From Planctomycetaceae bacterium (lineage in GTDB: Bacteria > Planctomycetota > Phycisphaerae > Sedimentisphaerales > UBA12454): a stretch of 64,000 nucleotides of DNA. Position 1 is the stretch's first letter. Each line of letters begins with the position of its first letter. The position numbers were made by a program, and so were the translations under genes. The stretch lies in NCBI GenBank assembly GCA_021371795.1, contig JAJFVK010000013.1, forward strand, positions 1 to 64,000. Reading direction: 5' to 3'. Positions 1-8,186 of this stretch are shown here, piece after piece. Below the pieces are notes generated by a model. The model was given only the letters and a program-made list of their open reading frames with translations. It was not told where the DNA came from and did no database searches.

Positions 1-377
1 GTGGACTGGTTAGTTATATTCAGGTTAGCACCATTTTCAACATTCATACTTGACGCTTGGCCCCAATATCCTATCCACAAACCTAACGCAGAGGCATCGC
101 TGTCGACAATAGCCATATTATTTGCCGGATCATCACCAGTACCATTCCAGGCGCCGTTCATAATGAAAGCATTGTCGCCGTTGGCGGCAGTCGGTACATA
201 ACCAAAAGGTGCCCCGGAGCCATTATGGTCCCACCACGCTGTCGTATCATTCCAATTTAGGGAAGCAGGCGTGGTGCCTAATGTACTCTGGGCATCAAAA
301 AACATTGAATTACCTGCAAAAGACATTGACACTAAACTGAATACAATCAAAATCCCTGTTAGAATTGATTTTGACAT
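1..377 (-). CDS. Secreted protein of unknown function, 3' end beyond window
   Basis: An open frame of 125 codons begins at ATG 377-375 and runs off the left edge without a stop, so only the N-terminus is seen. A strong Shine-Dalgarno (GGAGGGAT) lies just upstream. The first ~21 residues are a classical signal peptide (MSKSILTGILIVFSLVSMSF-A), cleaved before GNSMFF. The mature part is rich in Gly, Asn, Asp, Ser and Trp, with phrases such as LNWNDTTAWWD and NVENGANLNIT. That composition resembles surface beta-solenoid or autotransporter-like proteins, which are common in planctomycete-type genomes and often carry a C-terminal sorting signal. No catalytic motif is visible. Function and C-terminus are unknown; the export prediction is firm, the family assignment is not. 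Confidence 0.7.
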   Translation of the reverse strand, partial: MSKSILTGILIVFSLVSMSFAGNSMFFDAQSTLGTTPASLNWNDTTAWWDHNGSGAPFGYVPTAANGDNAFIMNGAWNGTGDDPANNMAIVDSDASALGLWIGYWGQASSMNVENGANLNITNQS

Positions 378-504
378 TCTGATCCCTCCAATTAAAGTTA
401 GCGCGTCTATTATACGCACTATACTACGTAATGTCAATCAGAAATCTTTGAATTTTATCGCCATATTGCTCATTGTTCGCAGTGTCTGCTTTACTCACTC
501 TCTT

Positions 505-633
505 TTATAGTGACGGACTGGATACCGGTTCCTGGCGGGATTCGTTTTCGGGGAAATGAACTTTTGATGTCGACTTATACAGGATATATCCGGCTACAGC
601 AGCAACCGCAAGAGAAATAAGTAATGATTGCAT
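505..633 (-). CDS. Possible 42-aa single-span membrane protein
   Basis: A short frame from ATG (633) to TAA (505) encodes 42 residues. It begins MQSLLISLAVAAVAGYILYK, a clean hydrophobic span followed by a Lys, and ends in a polar tail rich in Glu, Ser and Pro. It lies 41 nt downstream of the hexosaminidase gene on the same strand and could be cotranscribed. No convincing ribosome binding site precedes the ATG, and an in-frame stop lies a few codons upstream, so the start is fixed if the gene is real. I do not recognise a family. The evidence is only the sensible N-in membrane-anchor architecture. Confidence 0.35.
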   Translation of the reverse strand: MQSLLISLAVAAVAGYILYKSTSKVHFPENESRQEPVSSPSL

Positions 634-674
634 GTAAATGCATATTGCGTCTCAACACTGTAAAGGTTTTGAAT

Positions 675-2288
675 CTATTCGTTGACATCGGTTAGCGGGC
701 GGAAATTTACATTCAATTTCTTCAGCCGCTCTATATGACATTTTAGTCTCGTGCAAAAATCACTGTAGCTCTTTCTATCTGAAGATGTCCAGTCGACTTC
801 AGCTATGGCACAAGCCCGCGGAAATGTCATATACTCAACATGCTGCTGGGTTGGCATATATTCTGTCCAGACCTGTCCTTCAACACCGAGTATGTGCTTC
901 CGTTCTGATGGTGTAAGCACTTTAGGGACCGGTTCATATGAGTACACTTTTTTCAACGATGTAAATCCAGTCGCAATAGGCTCTTTATTGGGATCACCCT
1001 GGTATTTGTCCAGGTACACCTCTGTTGACGGGGCCATTACGACATCACAACCTGACTTGATCGCCTTTATCGTAGGTTCTTCACCAAGATATGTTTCCAC
1101 TATGGCACCCGAGAGATCGTCATTAAGTATTTGTTCCCAGCCTACAAGTGTTCGATTATTTTTTGTCACAAATGAATACATAGTTCTCGTAAACCATGGC
1201 TGTATTTCAGATTCGTTTTTCAGTCCAAGTTCTTTCATACGGATCTGAACTTTCTCGCTATTTTTCCATTGCTCCGTGTCCACTTCGTCCCCGCCGATAT
1301 GAATGTATTGACCTGGAAACAGATCAAATACTTCCGTAAGTATATCCTGGCAGAACTGAATTGTTTCTTCATCGACATTTAAAATATTTTTGCTTACACC
1401 CCATGTTGTCCAGACCGGTACAGCCTGGCCAGTATTGCCGAATTGAGGATATGCCGCCAATGCCGCCTGAAAATGACCCGGCATATCGATTTCCGGAACG
1501 ATTGTAATATATCTCTGTTTGGCATAGGCAACAATTTCACGAATTTCATCCTGAGTGTAATAGCCGCCATGTAATTTCCCGTCATAAACGTGAGGTTCGG
1601 TACTCCAATAGCCGACAATAGTTTCTTTGCGCCAAGCACCGACAGACGTAAGCTTCGGATATTTTTTAATTTCTATGCGCCAGCCCTGGTCATCAGTAAG
1701 ATGCCAGTGGAATATATTCATTTTGTGCATGGCAAGCAGGTCTATGTATTTCTTTATGAACTCTTTGGGCATAAAATGACGGCTGACATCAAGATTCAAA
1801 CCCCGCCATTTAAATCGCGGCATATCCTCTATTGCGCAGCAAGGCACCTGAAAATTAAGATTCGTCGCGATCCGACCTGCATAAATTTCGGCCGGAAACA
1901 ATTGTTTCAAAGTCTGCATACCATAAAAAACGCCTTCAATTGCAGACGATTCGATTAAAATATTATTTTCTTTTACCTCTAATCGGTACCCCTCCCGCCC
2001 CAAGGCATTCAACCCGGTATTAATTTTGAATTGTATGCAATTTGTTTCTGATTTCGTCGAACCGAGGGCATCTGGGCTAGTTTCAGCCGAAAGAGATAAT
2101 GCTTTCCCAAAATCATCAGCAATATTTTTAGTTTCCTGATCTGAGAAAATAACAGTACTTGAGCCGACTTGAAAATAACCAGTCTTTTGCTCAATTTTCA
2201 AAGGTGCTGGAATGATGGAAATTACATTTTGACAATAACAAACTGATCCCAGCGATAGCAATGAATACAATACAGCCATTCTGATCAT
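675..2288 (-). CDS. Beta-N-acetylhexosaminidase, glycoside hydrolase family 20
   Basis: A 537-aa exported GH20 enzyme that removes terminal beta-linked GlcNAc/GalNAc from glycans. The first ~20 residues form a signal peptide (MIRMAVLYSLLSLGSVCYC). The start was chosen at ATG 2288 because AAGGAG lies seven bases upstream; a longer in-frame start at 2348 would spoil the signal peptide. An N-terminal GH20b-type alpha/beta domain covers about residues 20-150. The TIM barrel follows, with HWHLTDDQGWR, the VPEIDMPGH strand and the hallmark HIGGDEVD, whose adjacent Asp-Glu pair is the substrate-assisted catalytic dyad. Family members are typically 500-750 aa, so this is a compact complete enzyme. 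The nearby SIS-domain sugar enzyme suggests amino-sugar catabolism (inference). Confidence 0.93.
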   Translation of the reverse strand: MIRMAVLYSLLSLGSVCYCQNVISIIPAPLKIEQKTGYFQVGSSTVIFSDQETKNIADDFGKALSLSAETSPDALGSTKSETNCIQFKINTGLNALGREGYRLEVKENNILIESSAIEGVFYGMQTLKQLFPAEIYAGRIATNLNFQVPCCAIEDMPRFKWRGLNLDVSRHFMPKEFIKKYIDLLAMHKMNIFHWHLTDDQGWRIEIKKYPKLTSVGAWRKETIVGYWSTEPHVYDGKLHGGYYTQDEIREIVAYAKQRYITIVPEIDMPGHFQAALAAYPQFGNTGQAVPVWTTWGVSKNILNVDEETIQFCQDILTEVFDLFPGQYIHIGGDEVDTEQWKNSEKVQIRMKELGLKNESEIQPWFTRTMYSFVTKNNRTLVGWEQILNDDLSGAIVETYLGEEPTIKAIKSGCDVVMAPSTEVYLDKYQGDPNKEPIATGFTSLKKVYSYEPVPKVLTPSERKHILGVEGQVWTEYMPTQQHVEYMTFPRACAIAEVDWTSSDRKSYSDFCTRLKCHIERLKKLNVNFRPLTDVNE

Positions 2289-2922
2289 TTTTAGCTCCTT
2301 TGAAATCAGGCCCGTTTTAGATGCCCAATAAATTATTTGTAAGCCCATAAATTATAGAATTTGAGACGCTTATGCGATTAACTCCTATTTCGGGAAATAC
2401 ATATTTTGTTTTCAAATATTTACCGTACACGCTGTAAATAGCGGCGGACCCCATTGTCTAATGTAAGTAAAACAACCACCGCGAACATGATATTGCAGGA
2501 GTTTTGTTTTGTCAATTGATAAATTAGAAAACATAAAAACTGTTAACAACGACACAAACGGCCCAAGAAGGTATATCCCTTCACAGATTTTGTGGTGTGA
2601 TTGATGGATATAGTGTTCCTCGATAGGTTGCATTCAAATCCCTTCATCCCAAAATCTTCTGGAAATATTTTCCAGTCAGAAGTTTGATATAAATGAACTC
2701 TATGTTCGATGACCTTATAAAATTTGTCAGACAACGCTATTAAAGAAAAATTGTGGAAAGTACGTAAAAAAGTTTAAAGCTCCCGCAACATCTTTCCGAT
2801 AATTCAATGCGAGGTTAATGACCTTTACGGACAATAATACAGATTTGTAAGTAGAAGGTACGGCCAATAAAAATTTTCAGACTTTTTACCGGCTGTATCT
2901 TTTTTCACAGACAGAGACAACA
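2289..2922. other. Non-coding gap with a weak small ORF
   Basis: About 630 bases without a convincing gene. It separates the hexosaminidase from the Hpt-like gene. One item worth noting is a 31-codon plus-strand frame at 2509-2604, starting at TTG with AGGAG seven bases upstream and containing NGPRRYIPSQILW. It matches nothing I recognise and could be a decayed remnant. The remainder is AT-rich with frequent stops in all frames. No tRNA, riboswitch or clear repeat was found. Confidence 0.5.
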
Positions 2923-3234
2923 ATGACTGACATACATAACAATGATACTGGTGAGAATCTTTATACGACAATGTCTATATTTGTCAGCAAAGCGCCCAAA
3001 TTAATAAGCTCCATCGAGCAGGCGGTTCAGGCAGAAAACATGATAGACCTGGAAGACCACGCAGCACAATTGATTGTGTACAGCAATAACGCCCGGCTGG
3101 AAGGATTTACGCAGCGAATCAAAAATCTGATTATCGCCGCAAGAGAAAGTAAAATCCACATCGCAAAAGAGCACACAAACGACATAAAGCAAGCTTTTGA
3201 AAAAATGACAACGCCAGCCGAAATCCCCGTTTAA
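2923..3234 (+). CDS. Small Hpt-like (histidine phosphotransfer) protein, tentative
   Basis: A 103-aa, mostly helical, cytoplasmic protein. Length and helical pattern fit a single Hpt four-helix domain. The stretch LEDHAAQLIVYSNNARLEGF resembles the Hpt phosphosite region: the His is in place, but the usual H-x-x-K-G signature is degenerate (Gln in place of Lys, no Gly). The upstream ribosome binding site is weak. No sensor kinase or response regulator is adjacent; the nearest receiver protein is at 11.4 kb. It could be a stand-alone phosphotransfer relay protein or simply an unrelated helical protein. Call it Hpt-like only. Confidence 0.5.
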   Translation: MTDIHNNDTGENLYTTMSIFVSKAPKLISSIEQAVQAENMIDLEDHAAQLIVYSNNARLEGFTQRIKNLIIAARESKIHIAKEHTNDIKQAFEKMTTPAEIPV

Positions 3235-3321
3235 ATTTTAATTCTGACTCACTATAAATACTGTACTTTGCCAGAAAAACGGATATAATCTGCTTTTTAA
3301 CTTATTTTTTTAGGAGCAAAG

Positions 3322-4338
3322 ATGAACACACAGGAAAAGTATAGTAAATTTGCACTCATACGCGAAATGATGCAAACGCCGGATATTTTGCGCAAGTTCA
3401 AACTTCAGGGCACAGATGAAGTTGTGAAAGCCATCAAAACAATCGGCAAATTATTTTTTACAGGTGAAGGCTCAAGCAGAATTTTCCCCGCCAAGAACGC
3501 TATGTATTGCGCCAGAAGAGCCGGCTCAAAACTTAATCTCGCGACTGACGGTGCATTGCAGTCCTGTTCTTATGATCTTTCAGACTTTGTTATATTTGGC
3601 GCATCCAACAGCGGACAAACAAAAGAAGTCATTAGACTTTTCGACCGTTTAAATCAGATTAACCACAAAAATCTTTTCGCTCTCATCGCAAATAAAAACA
3701 CCAAACTGGAAACACTTGCGAAGCAAACTTTCATTTTAAGCTGCGAAAAAGAACAGGCTGTTGCCGCGACAAAGAGCGTTGCCGAGCAGGCATTATTTTA
3801 TCAGGCACTGCTTGCCGCAGTTGACGGAAAGAGCTACGACAAAAAACTGCCGCAGCTTGCGGATGCGTTTAATACCGCTTTGACCATGTCCATCGACCCC
3901 AAAATTACCGATGCGGTCGCGAACGCCGGCACAATTTATTTCGCAGGCAAAAACGACGGCGTCGCTGAAGAATTGACTTTAAAAACAAACGAAATCACCC
4001 GCAAGAAGAGCGATTTCCTTGAAGGCACTTATGCTGTCCACGGCATCGAAGAAGTAATGAACGCAAATGATGTTGTTATTCTTGTTGACCCGTTCAAGAG
4101 CGAGTTTGAGAAAATCCAGCAAACGCTGGTCAACGGCGTCGGCTTAAAAGTCTTCGCGATTTGCGATGAAGAAACCCCCTTCCCGACAATTAAAGTGCCT
4201 GATATCGGCGAACTTTCAAGTTACATATATCTGGCTGCCGGCTGGAATATACTGGTGGAAACAGGTATAAGCCTGAATATCAATCTCGACAAACCGCAGC
4301 GTGCGAGAAAAGTCGGCAACGAATATATGGGCGGTTAA
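3322..4338 (+). CDS. Double SIS-domain sugar-phosphate isomerase/deglycase-like protein
   Basis: A 338-aa protein with two tandem SIS (sugar isomerase) domains and no glutaminase domain. It is therefore not a full glucosamine-6-phosphate synthase but resembles the GlmS C-terminal half or AgaS/FrlB-type enzymes. The first SIS site shows GEGSSRIFPAK and the Ser/Thr loop GASNSGQTKEV that holds the sugar phosphate. A GlmS-like AVAATKSVAEQALFY follows. The second half contains LEGTYAVHGIEEVM, aligning with the GlmS lid region with an acidic/His pair. TAGGAG precedes the ATG, and a TATAAT box at 3284-3289 could serve as the -10. A strong terminator follows the stop. Substrate is unknown; the neighbouring hexosaminidase makes an amino-sugar phosphate plausible (inference). 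Confidence 0.8.
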   Translation: MNTQEKYSKFALIREMMQTPDILRKFKLQGTDEVVKAIKTIGKLFFTGEGSSRIFPAKNAMYCARRAGSKLNLATDGALQSCSYDLSDFVIFGASNSGQTKEVIRLFDRLNQINHKNLFALIANKNTKLETLAKQTFILSCEKEQAVAATKSVAEQALFYQALLAAVDGKSYDKKLPQLADAFNTALTMSIDPKITDAVANAGTIYFAGKNDGVAEELTLKTNEITRKKSDFLEGTYAVHGIEEVMNANDVVILVDPFKSEFEKIQQTLVNGVGLKVFAICDEETPFPTIKVPDIGELSSYIYLAAGWNILVETGISLNINLDKPQRARKVGNEYMGG

Positions 4339-4369
4339 TTGACAATAATTTTAAGTCTAAAAAATGATA

Positions 4370-4402
4370 AATAAAGCACCTGTAACGGGTGCTTTATTTT
4401 TT
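4370..4402. terminator. Bidirectional rho-independent terminator between convergent genes
   Basis: A perfect 11-bp stem, AATAAAGCACC (4370-4380) with GGTGCTTTATT (4388-4398) and a 7-nt loop, followed by T residues on the plus strand and by T-rich sequence on the minus strand. It lies between the SIS gene and metX, and its right arm overlaps the metX stop codon, so one hairpin probably ends both transcripts. Confidence 0.88.
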
Positions 4403-6157
4403 GCTTGTTAGATAAATCGCCTGTTCAGCGAAAATATTCGGAGCGAATTTCACCGGGCTTCTGCGGTTACCGATAAGCGGTATTTTGACTTCAATTTGCG
4501 CGCCGATTTCCTCACAGAATTCATCGAAATCCTTCAGCGACATAAAATGTATGTTAGGAGTATCGTACCATCTGAAAGGAAGCTGCTTTGTACGCGGTGC
4601 CCTGCCGCTAAAGAACAGTCCCGCTCGGCATTTCCAATACGCAAAATTCGGAAAACTTACAATCACTTTATCAGCGACTCTTAAAAGCTCTTTGAAAACG
4701 ATGTGCGGATTCTTGAGCGTCTGCAAAGTTTTTGAAAGAATCGCGTAATCAAAACTTTTATCAGGGTAATGTTGAAGGCCGCGTTCGATATCCCTGTGAA
4801 TTATATTCAAGCCGGTGCCTGCGCATTGATGAATCATCTTTTCGTCAACTTCAATGCCCTCGGCTTCGATATTCTTATCACGCTGAAGACTCAAAAGCAA
4901 TATTCCATCGCCGCAGCCGACATCGAGAACGCGAGTATCAGACTTTACGAGCGACTCTATCAGCTCATAATCAACACGCACCCTTTTAATCCTTTCGACG
5001 CCTTTTATTGCAGATACAGCCGTTCCATCAAATTCAGGTTCTTCAAAAGTTGTCGAAAGAAATCCGCCGATTTGGCAGCCCAGCGATTCAGGCTCAAGCA
5101 GAAACGCGTCGTGGCCGTAAGGCGAAAAAATATTGCAGTAGCTGACCGGCTTTCTTTGAGCGACAAGCGCGTTTACCATTTCTTCAGACTGCCCGGGCGT
5201 AAAAAGCCAGTCGCTTGTGAAGCTTATAATCAGGAATCTCGATTTGGTTTTCGCAAAGGCGTTTTCAAGTGAATCGTAATCTCTCACAAGGTCGAAATAG
5301 TCCATCGCCTTGGTTATATATAGATAACTGTTTGCGTCAAAGCGTTCGACAAAACTCTGTCCCTGATAAGCAAGATATGTTTCAACAGAAAATTCTGAAT
5401 TAAAATCAAAACTGTATTTATCAGCACTTTTCAGTTCCCTGCCGAACTTTTCTCTCATACTTTCGTTTGAAAGATATGTAATGTGTCCAATCATTCTGGC
5501 AGTTGCCAGACCTTTTACCGGAGGCCTGCCTGCATCAATATCCGCAAGAATGGCATTTCTGCCGACCGCGTCAAAAGCGATTGATTGCGGGCTAAGTCGT
5601 GAAGTTGATGCGATAACTATCGCCGATTTCACAACATCCGAGTATTCTATCGCCCACTGCAAAACCTGCATTCCGCCCATCGAACCGCCTACAACACTTA
5701 ACAACTGCTTAATACCGAGTTTGTCCAAAAGCAGTTTCTGAACTTTCACCATATCCGCGATTGTTATCATTGGAAAGTCGAGATTGTATTGTTTGCCGGT
5801 TTTAGGATTGATGCTTGACGGCCCGGTGGTGCCGCTGCAGCTTCCGAGGAAATTGGAGCATATAACATAATATTTATTGGTATCGATGGCTTTGCCGGGC
5901 CCTATCATTATATCCCACCAGCCGGGCTTTTTATCGTCATCGCTATAGAAACCAGCCGCATGAGCGCTGCCGCTAAGGGCGTGACAAATCAATACCGCAT
6001 TATCGCCGGCGGAGTTTAAATTCCCATAGGTTTCATAGGCAACGTCAACAGGACTTAACGTTTTGCCGCTAACCAACTCAAGAGAGTCAGACTCTTCGAT
6101 GACTCTGATTGTATGAGTCTTGACTATGCCAACCGAATTTTTATCAACTTCTGTCAT
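4394..6157 (-). CDS. metX: Fused homoserine O-acyltransferase (MetX) and MetW methyltransferase-like domain
   Basis: A 587-aa two-domain protein. Residues ~1-375 are MetX, an alpha/beta-hydrolase that acylates L-homoserine in methionine synthesis: NFLGSCSGTTGPSS, the nucleophile elbow GGSMGGMQ, the catalytic Asp in FTSDWLFTP and the His in YGHDAFLL. Residues ~395-587 are MetW, with the SAM-binding loop VLDVGCGDG and the typical SFPNFAYWKCR. metX and metW are usually adjacent separate genes; here they are one frame. Start at ATG 6157 is preferred because AAGG lies six bases upstream; a GTG at 6172 is possible. Acetyl versus succinyl specificity cannot be read here. The promoter region carries two palindromes. 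Confidence 0.93.
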   Translation of the reverse strand: MTEVDKNSVGIVKTHTIRVIEESDSLELVSGKTLSPVDVAYETYGNLNSAGDNAVLICHALSGSAHAAGFYSDDDKKPGWWDIMIGPGKAIDTNKYYVICSNFLGSCSGTTGPSSINPKTGKQYNLDFPMITIADMVKVQKLLLDKLGIKQLLSVVGGSMGGMQVLQWAIEYSDVVKSAIVIASTSRLSPQSIAFDAVGRNAILADIDAGRPPVKGLATARMIGHITYLSNESMREKFGRELKSADKYSFDFNSEFSVETYLAYQGQSFVERFDANSYLYITKAMDYFDLVRDYDSLENAFAKTKSRFLIISFTSDWLFTPGQSEEMVNALVAQRKPVSYCNIFSPYGHDAFLLEPESLGCQIGGFLSTTFEEPEFDGTAVSAIKGVERIKRVRVDYELIESLVKSDTRVLDVGCGDGILLLSLQRDKNIEAEGIEVDEKMIHQCAGTGLNIIHRDIERGLQHYPDKSFDYAILSKTLQTLKNPHIVFKELLRVADKVIVSFPNFAYWKCRAGLFFSGRAPRTKQLPFRWYDTPNIHFMSLKDFDEFCEEIGAQIEVKIPLIGNRRSPVKFAPNIFAEQAIYLTSKK

Positions 6158-6172
6158 CTTACGCCTTTTCAC

Positions 6173-6213
6173 AACATTAATGTTTATTGTGAAAATTTCA
6201 CATTAAATAGCAA
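6173..6213 (-). promoter_or_regulatory. metX promoter with two palindromic operator candidates
   Basis: Reading the minus strand, TTGCTA (6213-6208) and ACAATA (6190-6185) are 17 bases apart and fit a sigma70-type promoter with a short leader. A perfect 13-nt palindrome GTGAAATTTTCAC (6189-6201) overlaps the -10 and spacer. A second perfect 12-nt palindrome AACATTAATGTT (6173-6184) covers the expected transcription start. This layout is what a repressor-controlled promoter looks like. The regulator is unknown, and no SAM riboswitch is visible. Confidence 0.5.
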
Positions 6214-6279
6214 AACTATAATTATATATTAAGGCTGATAGTATGCAAATTTTCTTTTTTGTCTCAATTAATTTGTTTT

Positions 6280-6312
6280 TTGATAGACAACAATGAGCAA
6301 AAATAATATACT
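6280..6312 (+). promoter_or_regulatory. Possible promoter of the hox operon
   Basis: TTGATA (6280-6285) and TAATAT (6304-6309) are separated by 18 bases, with an alternative TATACT at 6307-6312. The site lies about 50 bases upstream of hoxF, in the divergent spacer shared with metX. It is a moderate sigma70 match only, and other starts are possible. Confidence 0.35.
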
Positions 6313-6362
6313 GTCCGCATCGAACATCACGGGGGATAAAAAAAACAGTTGTGAGGTAACAA

Positions 6363-8174
6363 ATGGACAGAAGTCTACAAACAGAAGTGGAACGAATTTG
6401 TAAGGCCTGTGGCAGCGACCGCACAAGAATGATGGATATCGTTCGAGCCGTGCAGGAAAAATATAGCCAGGTCAGCGACGATGCCATCAACCTTATCGCC
6501 AAATCAGTCAAATGCAATCGTGTCGAGGTGGAAAGCGTGGTAACATTTTACGCATTTCTCTCCAAACAACCCAAAGGCAAAATAGTAATCCGCGTATGCA
6601 ATGATATCGTGGATAAAATGTCCGGTCTGGACAGAGTCGCGCAGGCGTTCAAACGCGAACTCGGCATTGATTTCGGCCAGACTACGCCAGACGGCATAAC
6701 GCTCGAATATACGCCCTGCATTGGAATGTGCGACCAGGCACCGGCGGCGATGGTAAACGATGAGGTAATTACATATCTGTCATCGGACAAGGTAAAAGAG
6801 CTTATAGACGATTTACGCAAGCATTACGACCCTGCCAAACTAAAACATCGGCTCGGCGACGGTAATAACGCAAATGAACTTGTACATTCCAGCGTTCACA
6901 ACGGCGTAAGGAAAAAAGGCAGAGTTATATTTGCCGATTACAAACAGGAAGCCGGCTTGAGAAACGCCTTTGCAATAAGCCCTGTTGAGGTAATTAATGA
7001 AGTTAAAAACGCAAGACTTCGCGGCCGCGGCGGCGCCGGTTTCCCGACGGGAATGAAATGGCAGTTCACACGAGCAGCCGAAGGCGATAAAAAATACATC
7101 CTCTGCAACGCTGACGAAGGCGAACCGGGCACTTTTAAAGACAGGGTTATCCTGACAGAACGGGCGGATATGCTGTTTGAAGGTATGACTATCGGCGGTT
7201 ACGCCATAGGTGCCGAAACCGGCATTCTATATCTTCGCGGCGAATATGCTTATTTGCAGAAATTACTCGAAAAAATACTGACTGACCGAAGAAGCAAAAA
7301 TCTGCTTGGCAAAGACATCCTCGGCAAAAAAGGTTTTAATTTCGATATCACAATTAAAATGGGCGCAGGAGCGTATATATGCGGAGAGGAAACATCATTA
7401 ATAAGTTCCTGTGAAGGCTTGCGAGGCGACCCGAAAACAAGGCCGCCCTTCCCTGCCCAAAAAGGTTACCTTGGACACCCAACTGCGGTTAATAATGTCG
7501 AGACGCTTTGCTGCGTAGCGAGAATTATGGAAATGGGTGCCGCGTGGTTTGCCGAGATTGGCTCAAAAGGAAGCCCAAGCACAAAATTGCTTAGTATTTC
7601 CGGCGATTGCAGACTGCCGGGCGTTTACGAATTTCCGTTTGGAATAAAGGTAAGCGACCTGCTCAAGGAAGTCGGCGCAGATGATACGCAGGCGGTTCTC
7701 GTCGGCGGCCCCAGCGGTCAGATAATCGGCCCGAACGAATTTCACCGCACAATTTGTTATGACGACCTGGCCACAGGCGGAGCGGTGGTTATATTCGGTC
7801 AGGAAAGAAATATGGTTGAAATCGCAAGAGACTATATGGAATTTTTCGTCGAGGAAAGCTGCGGCTATTGCACGCCATGTAGAGTAGGAAACGTGCTGCT
7901 GAAAAAATATCTCGATAAAATTCTCGACGGCAAGGGCGAACCGCAGGACCTTGATATGCTCAAGAGCTTAGGCGAAAGCATAAAAGTTACAAGCAGATGC
8001 GGACTTGGACAGACATCGCCGAATCCTGTTTTGACTACGCTGAAAAATTTCCGCGGCGTTTACGAAAAGAAAGTCAAAAAATACGCTGACGGCCTGCAGC
8101 CGACCTTTGACATCAAAAAGGCGCTGGCGGACGCTGAAGCGATTGCGAACAGAAAATCTGAAATCTACGTATAA
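6363..8174 (+). CDS. hoxF: NAD-reducing hydrogenase diaphorase subunit HoxF (HoxE-HoxF fusion)
   Basis: A 603-aa fusion of a NuoE/HoxE-like thioredoxin-fold domain (~1-160) and a NuoF/HoxF-like flavoprotein (~190-600). It binds FMN, oxidises or reduces NAD(H), and passes electrons to HoxU. FMN and NAD loops are visible: GRGGAGFPTGMKW, CNADEGEPGTFKDR and GAGAYICGEETSL. The [4Fe-4S] ligands are in ESCGYCTPCR plus a later Cys in SRCGLGQ. In the N-terminal domain the usual C-x4-C...C-x3-C [2Fe-2S] set reads C79-NDIV-D84 ... C119-IGM-C123, so the second Cys is Asp. GAGG precedes the ATG. The following hydrogenase subunits show it belongs to a group 3d Hox enzyme rather than respiratory complex I. 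Confidence 0.95.
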   Translation: MDRSLQTEVERICKACGSDRTRMMDIVRAVQEKYSQVSDDAINLIAKSVKCNRVEVESVVTFYAFLSKQPKGKIVIRVCNDIVDKMSGLDRVAQAFKRELGIDFGQTTPDGITLEYTPCIGMCDQAPAAMVNDEVITYLSSDKVKELIDDLRKHYDPAKLKHRLGDGNNANELVHSSVHNGVRKKGRVIFADYKQEAGLRNAFAISPVEVINEVKNARLRGRGGAGFPTGMKWQFTRAAEGDKKYILCNADEGEPGTFKDRVILTERADMLFEGMTIGGYAIGAETGILYLRGEYAYLQKLLEKILTDRRSKNLLGKDILGKKGFNFDITIKMGAGAYICGEETSLISSCEGLRGDPKTRPPFPAQKGYLGHPTAVNNVETLCCVARIMEMGAAWFAEIGSKGSPSTKLLSISGDCRLPGVYEFPFGIKVSDLLKEVGADDTQAVLVGGPSGQIIGPNEFHRTICYDDLATGGAVVIFGQERNMVEIARDYMEFFVEESCGYCTPCRVGNVLLKKYLDKILDGKGEPQDLDMLKSLGESIKVTSRCGLGQTSPNPVLTTLKNFRGVYEKKVKKYADGLQPTFDIKKALADAEAIANRKSEIYV

Positions 8175-8186
8175 AGGATTCTGATA

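Noticed and set aside
2509-2604. 31-codon gene
   Set aside because: A Shine-Dalgarno is present but the peptide resembles nothing known and is not followed by related coding sequence.
3322-4338. Full glucosamine-6-phosphate synthase (glmS)
   Set aside because: The glutaminase domain with its N-terminal Cys is absent; only the two SIS domains are present.
6158-6362. SAM riboswitch upstream of metX
   Set aside because: The leader is only about 20 bases and no SAM aptamer segments are visible.
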